NCBI GenBank assembly: GCA_963930655.1
Contig: OZ005604.1
Coordinates: forward strand, 8,566,001 to 8,630,000
Direction of reading: 5' to 3'
Source of the DNA: Myrica gale
Lineage: Eukaryota; Streptophyta; Magnoliopsida; Fagales; Myricaceae
Length of the DNA stretch: 64,000 bases
Shown here in pieces: positions 25,046 through 33,917 of the stretch. The notes beneath the pieces were generated by a model. It saw only the letters and a list, made by a program, of their open reading frames with translations. It ran no database searches and had not been told where the DNA came from. The number at the start of each line of letters is the position of its first letter. Position 1 is the stretch's first letter. A program made the translations under genes and the position numbers.

Positions 25046-25301
25046 CACGGCGACCAATGCAAGACCCGCAATCTACACCTTGAACCACTATAGAGATTTG
25101 GACTTATTACGTACGCGGTACAAAACGTGTGTATAAAAGTACAGTGCACATGCGATGAAAATCTGAACAACCGAAAGTAAGCGCTCGTGCGGAACAGTAA
25201 ATAAGGAGCAGGGTACAACGAGGACCCGACAAACCCGGGGCAATATCGTAAAGTCGACGGAGAAACCGAGGAAATGAATGAGAGTTTCCTGATGCAAAGA
25301 A

Positions 25302-25307
25302 CACGTG
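25302..25307 (+). promoter_or_regulatory. G-box CACGTG upstream of JAZ gene
   Basis: A perfect CACGTG lies 242 bases before the JAZ start codon and about 92 bases before a TATAAA at 25399-25404. MYC2-type bHLH factors bind G-boxes in JAZ promoters and drive their jasmonate induction. The site is visible; its use is inference. Confidence 0.5.
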
Positions 25308-25398
25308 TTTGATTTAAGAAGGTGCAAGGAACAAAGCTCAAAAAGCACCCATATATTCCTCGTGCTTTTAACAAATTGATAATAAACGAATAATTATT

Positions 25399-25404
25399 TA
25401 TAAA
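25399..25404 (+). promoter_or_regulatory. Likely TATA box of JAZ gene
   Basis: TATAAA lies 145 bases before the start codon. An alternative, TATAAAAG, lies at 25132-25139, which would place the G-box downstream of the start site; I prefer the proximal one. Confidence 0.4.
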
Positions 25405-25543
25405 TGTAAATATAACTCTAATTCAACAGACAAAAGTCTCACGGAGAAGATAGCAGACGGATTATTCTCTGAACCTTAAAGTGCTTCCGCATTCAATTTG
25501 CTCGTGTTTTGTTTCACCGTTGGATTGTTGGGACTTGGGAAGG

Positions 25544-27792
25544 ATGTCGAGCTCCCTGGAATTTTCGGAATTCGGCCGGCAGAGGCCGGCGAAGGTGCTG
25601 GAGAAGCCGAGCTTCTCTCAGACGTGTAGCCTGCTGAGTCAGTACCTGAAGGAGAATGGTTCCTATGGCGATCTTAGACTCGGGATGACATGCAGCGTAG
25701 AAGGAAACGGTGCGGTTTGTTCTTTTCTATACTTTTCCCTCAATTTTTCTGGGTCAGTTCATTTCGATTTTTGGTATAACGGAGAATTTCCGATATTTCA
25801 AGCTTAAGTAAGTCGAGCGGTTGTAATTAGGCTGAGTTTCCGGATACACCATATTTTTCATGCGTAGGTGATGGTTCTCATTGGCGTGTGTTGAACTATC
25901 TAATTCCGTTTTCCTTATGTGATATTCTAAGAAACCCTGAAGTCAGAACTTAGATCTGTAAGCTTTTTCTATCTAATATTCAAAAAATATGATAAATAAC
26001 GATATTCCATTCAATGGTTCAGAACTGGGGGAACTTCCCCTCGTTTCTCTCGTCAAACACCCCCAATTCAAATTTTGCTTTTCTTTCTCGGGAAAATGGA
26101 AATGAGGTTGTAGCCTGAGTGCTTTAATGTTTTCTCTTCAATTTCGATCTCACTTTTGTTAATGAAATAATTCTTCATCTTCTGTCGGTAAGAGACTTGG
26201 TCTTTGTCCTGGGAAATTTCGATATAGATAGCCACTGCTTAGTTGTTCATGAAACATAGTAATTTGGTTCTTGTCACAAGTACCTTTTTATTTCTTTTCT
26301 TTTTGCCCTTCAGGATTAGAAAATGATGTGTATAATTGTAACAGGTACAGCAGAGATGTACCGTCAGACAGCACCAACGATGAATTTATTTCCAATTAAG
26401 GAGAAATTTGGTGAGGTTTCGGCTTTACATGCCGCGGCAGCTGGGAACCTTAAACCTATGGATTTGTTCCCTCAACCAGCTGGGTTTGCTGCCTCCTTAT
26501 CCAAGGAAGAGGTCCCAAAGATTACTGCTGACTCAAAGTGAGCTCAGATACTACCCTCTTATGTCCTTTTAAATAAGTCTCTTGAATACTCAGATTCAGT
26601 ATTTTGGTGAAATAGGTTAAAGAATCTCTAGATTTTCTAGCGTAAGCAAACATGGTCTAGGTGTTTTTACCTATGGCTCATTATTTCGTTAGAAATGTGC
26701 ACTCGGAGTGTCATGAATTAATAAATTTGCTAGCTGCTTAATTTGATGAGCGCCATAAACAATTTGTTCATCGGAAAGAAGAAGCTATGATATGGTGTAC
26801 TAGAAGAGAAACTTTTGTTGTATTTATCTAATTGTAACATATGTTTATTGTGCAGCAGAGCGAACATGTCAGCCACAGCAGATTCTGAAAGAGCCCAAAT
26901 GACAATATTCTATGGTGGGCAAGTAATCGTGTTTAATGATTTTCCAGCTAAGAAGGCAAAGGAAGTCATGCTCTTAGCGGGCAAGGGAAGCTCCCAGAGC
27001 AACACCATCAACCAGCATACTTCTGCTGCATCTAACTTTCCCAGGAACTCAGTTGATTCCAGCAGTTCAATTGCTAACAGCTCTAGTATTGTTCCTCCTA
27101 ATTTTGGCAATAAGGCGGTCCATGAGCACGTTCAACCAACCCCTCAACCCCTTGCTTGTGGTAAGTATTTCCTTTGGTTACTGTATGTCTCTTTGCAGAG
27201 TGCAAAATATGGCCTTGTTCATTTTCTTATCCTATTTCTCCTTTTCAATGGCAGATTTACCAATTGCAAGGAGAGCTTCACTGCACCGGTTCCTGGAGAA
27301 GAGGAAAGATAGGTAGGCATTTTTGAAAAAAATTGACTGTCCCATATGTTTCTGTAAATTTAGCTGCAGATGTATCAAAGAAAACAATTACAGTTGTCTA
27401 GGGGATTGGAGTGCTCTATTATTTCCCCTTCTTTTTTCCCTGGTTTCCTTGGTGGGCTCGAGTCATTCTTGATTATTTCCATCAAGTTTTGGTTTTAGCT
27501 GAGTCTTCCCTGGAGAGGATTAGTATTGTCTATCATTGTATCAATGACAAAACAGAGATGCGGAATTCTCTTTCAAAATAATATTCATTTGTGGCAGACT
27601 GCTGTACCTAAAAAGCATACAATATAGCAGTGACTTTACGTTTGTGGTCCAAATAATTGATCTCTCCTATTTTGCTTGTGATATTTCTTCAGGTTCACAG
27701 CCAGAGCACCGTACCAAACAAGCAACCCAACAGCAGCCCTTACCAAGCCAGATAAAAGCAACTCTGGCTCGGCTTGGCTGCTCAATCACTGA
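25544..27792 (+). CDS. JAZ1: JAZ1/TIFY10-like jasmonate ZIM-domain repressor
   Basis: Exons: 25544-25709, 26345-26537, 26856-27160, 27255-27312, 27693-27792, giving 273 aa. All introns are GT-AG, and all joints keep frame. Exon 1 starts [10 protein letters not shown] and carries the '[16 protein letters not shown]' block typical of the JAZ1/2 (TIFY10) group. Exon 3 has the TIFY/ZIM core ([11 protein letters not shown]), which binds NINJA and so TOPLESS, and mediates dimerisation. Exons 4-5 encode the Jas motif ([19 protein letters not shown] + FTARAPYQ), which binds MYC2 and, with JA-Ile, the COI1 receptor. The Jas intron lies between KDR and FTA, the conserved position whose retention in other plants gives JA-resistant isoforms. 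The exon 3 acceptor could be 3 bases later (272 aa). The C-terminus after the Jas motif is short. The protein acts in the nucleus. A G-box lies upstream, and a tandem array ends about 0.5 kb before it. Apparently intact. Confidence 0.93.
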
Positions 27793-28299
27793 AGTAGTTA
27801 ATCAAATTTGTTTCTAGACATTTACAAGTCAAGTCTACTGCCTTTTTTATCTTTTGGTGGGTTTTATCCCTGCTAATGCCTATTTATTTAGGTTCCGTCC
27901 TTCTATTTCCCTTTTGGCAGCTTTGGCTTCGGCACTAGCGAGCCAAAGCCTTACATCTAACTGTAATGAATCTTTTAGTTGTTGTAATTACATTTATAAT
28001 ATGATCATCTTAAGAACTGATTATTTTTTATGAAGGAAACTACGGTATCTTTCAATTAATAACTTCATTGTATATTTACTTAGGGTGCGTTTGAAGTGTA
28101 GTTTCCTTCATTGTGTTAAAGCATCTCTTCATTATAAAGCGAGAAGTGGCAAGACGATATGATATAAAACATGTGTGAAGTGGTGGAGTGCGAGGCACAC
28201 GGGTTTGAAACACGTGTTTTTTTTATAAGGACCACATTCAGCTGGAAAAATTAGGTGGTATCGCTTCGAGTCAACGCCAAAGAAACCTCTCTCCATCGC
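27793..28299. other. JAZ 3' flank; no other gene
   Basis: Probable 3' untranslated region, T-rich to about 28020, then sequence with no recognised feature up to the hAT target site at 28300. Confidence 0.4.
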
Positions 28300-30358
28300 T
28301 ATGTGATCAGTGGCGGAACTAGGACCAAAATTTAGGGGGGTCGAATTTTAAAAGCGAAATATCAAGAATTTTTTTCCTTTGTAATGTTAAAAATTATCTT
28401 ACAATTACAATATCAAAAATTAAGAACTATAAGCATTAAAAATATTACAATACATGTACATAGGTGACAATTGCATCCTACTCATCAACTCTTTTTCTCA
28501 CTTTACACCTTTGTTTGTAGCTACGCCTGCTTTTGATGATCTTTAACATAGGATTTAGCCCCTAGCGGGTGAATAGATACTCCAAGAATTTAATTCACAA
28601 ACTCGCACAACAAAACCAGATGTAGTCAAGGACAGAAAAAATAGAGGTAAGTTCTCTCCCTCTTTTTCAATATTATGCCAAGAAGGAAGAAATTTCTGGC
28701 AAAAGCTTAAAAGACTTGTTGTTCTCAAAGTCTCTCAGTGATGTTCTCAATAAAGATCTGTACAAAAAACAAGTTTAAGTTGTGATTATCTAATTAAGCA
28801 AATAACCTCTATAATTTCCGTTACAGATTATAAGCTTTAGAAAGGTTATTTTATATATTAGCAGTATATGCAGAATTCGTACTAGAGAAGATTATCTTAT
28901 ATTTTCTTTCAATTGGAATATTGGCCTGGGTGAAAGGTGGCAGCACAGGTCAACTTATTTTATTTTTCTATTTACAGGTCAACTTATTTAACAAGACAAC
29001 TTTTTATATATACTGAGGGAGTGATTGTAAAAGTATCATCCGGCTAAAAACTTAGACAGATTAGTTGAAGTCATTGACCATACAAGTGTGTGGGAGTCAA
29101 TAGTTAAAAGTTACAACTGTCTCCACCTACTGCCGCATAAAAACAATTTCACCATGTGAGCACGATAACCGAGCATGGTACGACGTACTTGTTTCTAGTT
29201 TTTTTTTAATCACTTGTTTCTAGTTTCTTTTATTATAGTGCATAAAGGTCTGGTGAAATAATTTTTTCTCGTTATAAAAAAAATATTTTTCATCAATCTA
29301 TATTAGGGTTATGACTCGTGCACCACAAACTATCAATTGCATTACATCTCACCTCTTGGTTACTAATCATATATATACTTCATCGTTAATCTGAATGAAG
29401 ACAAGAGTTTTAATAAGGGACATGGATGACTTTGCTCCTACAACTTTTTGAAACAGCAGTTTATACACTAAGCATATAAATTGCTTTTAAAAAAATAAAT
29501 ACGTCTAATTTTTCATTGTTAATCAAAGACAAATCTGGTCTATTTTTAATCCTGCAAATTGCTACCTCTACCTTACAGCTGTCTCAAACTTTCTTCGTAA
29601 ATAAAATTGTCAATCTCACCTCCATAGCATTGGAGATACTATTAGTCATGTGTTAAGTATCCTTCCTTTATAATTTCGAGAACATCCCCAATCTACAGAA
29701 GAAATTCAGTGGCCAGTGGGGGTCATCGCCAGGCGCCACTGAGCCCACAAAAGAGACCTTGGTCACTCGCCAAAAATAATTGAAACCCACTTGCCCATTT
29801 CATCCTCTCTGCATAAGATCTTAGCCTGAATCAAAGAAATGAAAAAAGGTTTTTGGAGTGGCATGGGATATAAGATTAAGAGGAAGGGTACTTGAGATTT
29901 GGTAGGACCCGGTTGGTGAACGAACAGATATGAAAGTAACAATTGCCCAAAAATAGGCACCCACCGCCCTGTAGCTCTCTTTTTCTTTTTTTAATCACTT
30001 GTTTCTAGTTTCTTTTATTATTCTGTAGCTCTCTTTTTCTCTCTTTTTTTTTTTTTTCTAAGAAACAACTCTCTTTTTCTCTCAAGTGTCTTGTCTGATG
30101 CCTTTGCTCGAGTGACCTGGGCTTCTCCACTGTTGTTAAAACAAACTTTGCTTACTGTCGGAACTCTCTCCTTCCCCTCTCTCTCTCCGCGAGGTATCTG
30201 CCAAAGATATAAAAGAACCCACAGAAGTCTCTCGAAAAGCTTTTACAAAACTTTTGTCTCCACGTCTACAGAGCACCGAACTGAGCTATATCAAAAACCA
30301 ACCAAACCAAAAGCAACCGATTTAAACCCATCTCTGTCTCTCTTCTCTCTCTCTCTCC

Positions 30359-30590
30359 ATGGACTTCCATATGAGCAAATGGAGAAACCAGCATGAGTCA
30401 GAACTACAACATTCTGTAAAGATACCAAAACTTCTTGTTGACCCCCATCAGCAGCAGCCACAACCACCTGGCTCTGCTTTCCCTTTGTTTGTACCTGAAC
30501 CCAACAGCAAACTCAGCACCCTGTCAAAATTTACCGATTCTGACTTCTGTATCAGCCGCTACCAGATTTCCCAGTAAAATTTCTTTTCGA
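30359..30590 (+). pseudogene. GRF transcription factor exon-1 fragment
   Basis: The ATG at 30359 follows a CT-rich leader and begins MDFHMSKWRNQHESE, then 'HSVKIPKLLVDPHQQQPQPP' and 'GSAFPLFVPEPNSKLSTLS'. This is the N-terminus of the GRF5/6-like class of plant growth-regulating factors, upstream of the QLQ domain. A frameshift follows (the expected 'SVSAATRFP' reads in another frame), and the sequence ends in transposon DNA before any QLQ or WRC domain. The open frame stops at 30577. Intact GRFs bind GIF co-activators through QLQ and DNA through WRC; this piece has neither. It lies wholly inside the hAT element, so it is a captured fragment. Confidence 0.75.
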
Positions 30591-30700
30591 TCTTTTGGTG
30601 GTTTGAGGGGTAGCGGCCCTTATTTTTTTTAAAAAAAATATATATATTTGCATGTAAGATTTTTTTTTGGTGGCTTGAGGGGTAGCGGCCGCCCAGGACC

Positions 30701-30994
30701 CAGAACCGGCTCAATAAAAAATGAGGCCTAAGGCCATACTAAAAGTTAGACCTTTTATATCAATTTTTTAAAAAAATATTTAAAAATAAATTTTCAGATA
30801 TAAAATTACTAATCAAGTGGGCCTAAATCTCATTTTTTTTAATTTATTTGTTCATGTGTTTAAGGGTTTTTTTTTAAATTTTTATTTTTTTTTATTTTAT
30901 TTTTATTTTTTTTATTTTTTTAAATTATGGGTCTCTTGCTCAAAGTGGGGCCTTAGGCAACTGCCTAAGTTGCCTAGTGGTTGAGCCGGCCCTG
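30701..30994. mobile_element. Nested 294-bp hAT-type MITE
   Basis: Ends are CAGAACCGGCTCAA and, on the other strand, CAGGGCCGGCTCAA. Flanks are a perfect 8-bp duplication, CCAGGACC (30693-30700 and 30995-31002). Its core contains the inverted 'aggcctaaggcc' / 'ggggccttaggc' motifs. It inserted into the right end of the larger hAT. No coding capacity. Confidence 0.85.
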
Positions 30995-31288
30995 CCAGGA
31001 CCGCTACCCCTTCGTTCCGCCACTGTATGTGATATTGTCACGCGATGTTCACGTCCGACCAAAAACGCGTTTTATATTCAACTTAACGAGAAAGGACAAA
31101 TCCCTTGCACTTAGTTTAATGATCTTCTTCGTTAAGTTATGGTCGTGATCACATGCTTGTTTTGGTGGTGGTACGGTCGGTCTTCCTTCGACTTTTTCTT
31201 TCCTCTTCTTTTTTTGGTTCTTTCTTCTTTTCTCGTCGGTGTATTCTCATGCGTTGGATTGCTCACTTTCCAATCAACAAAAAATTAA

Positions 31289-31840
31289 GGGTTAATGACA
31301 AAAATAGTCCCTGAATTTTATACTCTTTATCGATTTGGTCCCTGAATTTTCATTTTGGTCATATAAGTCCTTAGGTTATCTTAATTTATCGATTTGGTCC
31401 TTCCGTCCAATTTCGTCTCCTCCATGCACAGTCAGCTAACGGTAGGCCACGTCACCACCAATAAAATCTCGACACGTGTATTTTTTAAAAAAAAACACGA
31501 ACGGGGGAGACCCCCATTTGCGCGACAGAGGGGGCTCCCTCTCGCCGGCGACAGGGAGCCCAGATCTGGGCTCCCTCTGTCGCGCGAATGGGGTCTCCCC
31601 CGTTCATGTTTTTTTTTTACGAATAATCCAGGTGGACAGTGTATTTTTTTTTAAAAAATACACGTGTCGCAATTTTATTGGTGGTGACGTGGCCCACCGT
31701 TAGCTGACTGTGCACGGAGGAGACGGAATGACCAAATCGATAAATTAGGATAACCTAAGGACTTATATGACCAAAATGAAAACTCAGAGACCAAATCGAT
31801 AAAGGGTATAAAACTCATAAACTATTTTTGCCAATAACCC
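31289..31840. mobile_element. MULE-type long-hairpin MITE with 9-bp target duplication
   Basis: Two arms of about 270 bp are inverted complements, starting GGGTTAATGAC and ending AATAACCC. The centre is a GC-rich palindrome around the AGATCT-containing point at 31563. Flanks are aaaaattaa (31280-31288) and aaaaattga (31841-31849). The corresponding unoccupied site is in the paralogous copy at about 40191-40200. The right arm has about 30 extra bases near 31620-31650. No coding capacity. Confidence 0.85.
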
Positions 31841-31982
31841 AAAAATTGAATTCCCATCACTGCAAGGCACCAATTCTCAGCCCATGTCCATGATCTTTAG
31901 GTCTTGTGTTTCAGGGCATAGCTTATATGTACTTTTCTAGTTAGGTTGTAGCTGTCTAAATGTTGTCAGGGGGCCTCCCAAT

Positions 31983-32837
31983 TAGGGCTGAACAGAATCG
32001 GACCGCAGACCGGACCGGAGCGGAAAACCGGACCGGATTTGCGGTCCGGTCCGGTCTCAATTTTAAAAATACTGTCCGGTCCGGACCGGATTGAAAAACC
32101 GGATTTATCCGGTCCAGTCCAGTCTATATATATTTGAAATGCGGTCCGGACCGCATTTCATAATTTTTTTAAAAAAATATATATTTTTTTTACCGCACTG
32201 ATTGCACTGCGCAGTGCGCCTACTGCGCAGAGCCTACGCAGTGCTATCTGCAGTAGGCGCACTGCACTGCGCTCAAAAGTAGCATACCAAATTTTAAAAA
32301 AAGCCAATCAAATAATAAAGAAGAGGGAAAAAAAGCAGCACCCGAAAGCAGGAAAATAAAAATAAAATAAAATCTTTTGAGTAAAGCTTTAAAAACCAAA
32401 AAGGATTGAATAAAAGATCTACTTGGATTTGGATCACCAACTCTGTTAAATTCATTAAAGGAGGCGAGTAAAGATAGTCGGATTTGGACTCGACAGTCAG
32501 TGCAGAGCCGCACTAGATTTGGATCACCAACTCTGTTAAATTCATTGAAGGAGGCGAGTAAAGATAGTCGGATTTGGACTCGACAGTCAGTGCAGAGCTG
32601 CAGTGCGGCTCTGCGCGAAAATGTTTTAAAAAAAAAGCACGAATTTTTTTAAGAAAGAATTTAAATCCGATCTAGACCACTTAAGTGTTTCAGACCGGAC
32701 CGTATTTCTTAAAACCGGACGGGACCGGACCACATATAAGTGGTCCGGTCCGATCCTATAATATTGGAGGACCGAAAATGCGGTCCAGACCACATTGCGG
32801 TCCGAAAACCGGACCGCATTTCCGGTTTTCACCCCTA
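31983..32837. mobile_element. Non-autonomous hAT element rich in GGTCCGG repeats
   Basis: It starts TAGGGCTGAA and ends in the complement TTTTCACCCCTA, and is flanked by a perfect 8-bp duplication, CTCCCAAT (31975-31982 and 32838-32845). Both subterminal parts are packed with GGTCCGGTCC/CCGGACCGGA repeats (32005-32155, 32690-32825). The middle contains a 90-bp direct duplication (32426-32515 and 32516-32602). It contains no transposase. Confidence 0.85.
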
Positions 32838-33917
32838 CTCCCAATACCTAATCCCTACTGTGGAACAAACGTCCAGTACGCTACAACAACTGCAAGCCCA
32901 TTATTTGTTGTCTACGCTACAACTACTGCAAGCCCATTATCTGTTGACACAAATTCAATTGCTGCTGCTACTTTCTCGGTGTCATAAATTGAGCCTGTCC
33001 CCTTTTGTTCAGATATTCCAGTCTCTTCCCTTATACTTCGTCATCGTTGCAATCTCGCCAGCCCTCTCGAGGGTTTTCTTTTTTTTTTCTTCTCCTTCCT
33101 GGTTTTTCTTCGTTAATATCTCTGTATAAGTTTGGTCGAAGCCCTAATCCCTAGAATTCCAGTTTCCACTTTGATAATCCGCAGAGGCTCAAACAGCAGG
33201 CGATGATGCAGCAGTCACTCTACCACCACTCTGCTCTCTTCGCCACTGCCCCCAGGTTCCGTTTCTGTCCTTTGCCTCTAATCTGGTTTCTTATTTTCGG
33301 ATAAATAAGAACTTTTTATTTGATACATGGAGGTTTCTGTGTTATATGATTTTTGTTGGAGCTGAAAGTATAACTTTCTCGAAGTGTTTGGCTGTATATT
33401 TTTGGAACGAAACGATAGTAATTTAGGTGATGTTTTGTTAGTAAAAAATGTTTTCACTGAAATCAAAATATCAAAATTTTAACGCAAACATCAAAACTTT
33501 TTTATATAAAAAAATACAATCTCTTTATTTATATTTAACAAATTTCACTACTTTTTTATTGAAGCAAATCTCCTGTCTTTGTTTTTTTTTTAACTTCAAT
33601 AAAAATTATTTTACAACTGAACATTCTTAAACTTTAAACTTTTTAACTAACAAAAGTTACTCTCGTACTAAAAACTCAAAATTCTTAAAATTTTTGTTTT
33701 CCAAATATCACCTTTTTAAGTCTTTTGTTTCTTTCAAATGTTTCTGTCTGAAGGGATTGACATGAATCACATGTTTTCCCCCAGAATTATGGAACTTTTA
33801 TGGCTTTGTTAATTAAGAATTTGTTTTTTTTTTTGGTTTCGATGCGTCATTTCAAGTTCGAATGTTTTGTGACTTTAGTTCCTAACTTTTCCTTTGTGTC
33901 CATTATCCCACAAGACC

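Larger units (their letters stand above)
28308..31025 (+). mobile_element. hAT element carrying a captured GRF gene 5' end
   Basis: Ends are CAGTGGCGGAAC on the left and its complement GTTCCGCCACTG on the right. They are flanked by a perfect 8-bp duplication, TATGTGAT (28300-28307 and 31026-31033). The ends match the hAT at 20370-22065 in style, and both share a GGTAGCGGCC/GGCGGCCGCC-like GC-rich subterminal piece. No transposase is visible, so it is non-autonomous. The interior holds the promoter-like region, CT-rich leader and first exon of a GROWTH-REGULATING FACTOR gene (about 29.7-30.59 kb) and a nested 294-bp MITE (30701-30994). A 35-bp repeat ('aatcacttgtttctag...') occurs near 29209 and 29991. 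28560-29680 is AT-rich with no recognised content. Confidence 0.8.
31134..33905 (+). repeat. Duplicate of the UBP1 gene 5' region (copy 1)
   Basis: This stretch matches 40070-42780 in the same orientation (for example 'gtcgtgatcacatgcttgtt', 'ggattgct.actttccaatc', 'caatctcgccagccctctcg', then UBP1 exon 1 and about 650 bases of intron 1). It is interrupted by two insertions absent from copy 2 (31289-31840 and 31983-32837). The UBP1 first exon here (33181-33256) has lost its start codon through a 23-bp deletion at the 33180/33181 junction and carries small changes. The match ends at about 33900, where sequence joins polygalacturonase exon 1. Confidence 0.85.

Noticed and set aside
25012..25374. 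120-codon minus frame upstream of JAZ
   Set aside because: No motif; it overlaps the JAZ promoter and the end of the tandem array, in competition with two other overlapping open frames.
33238..33466. Short open frames in the duplicated UBP1 intron
   Set aside because: They are intronic sequence copied with the duplication and not conserved between the two copies.
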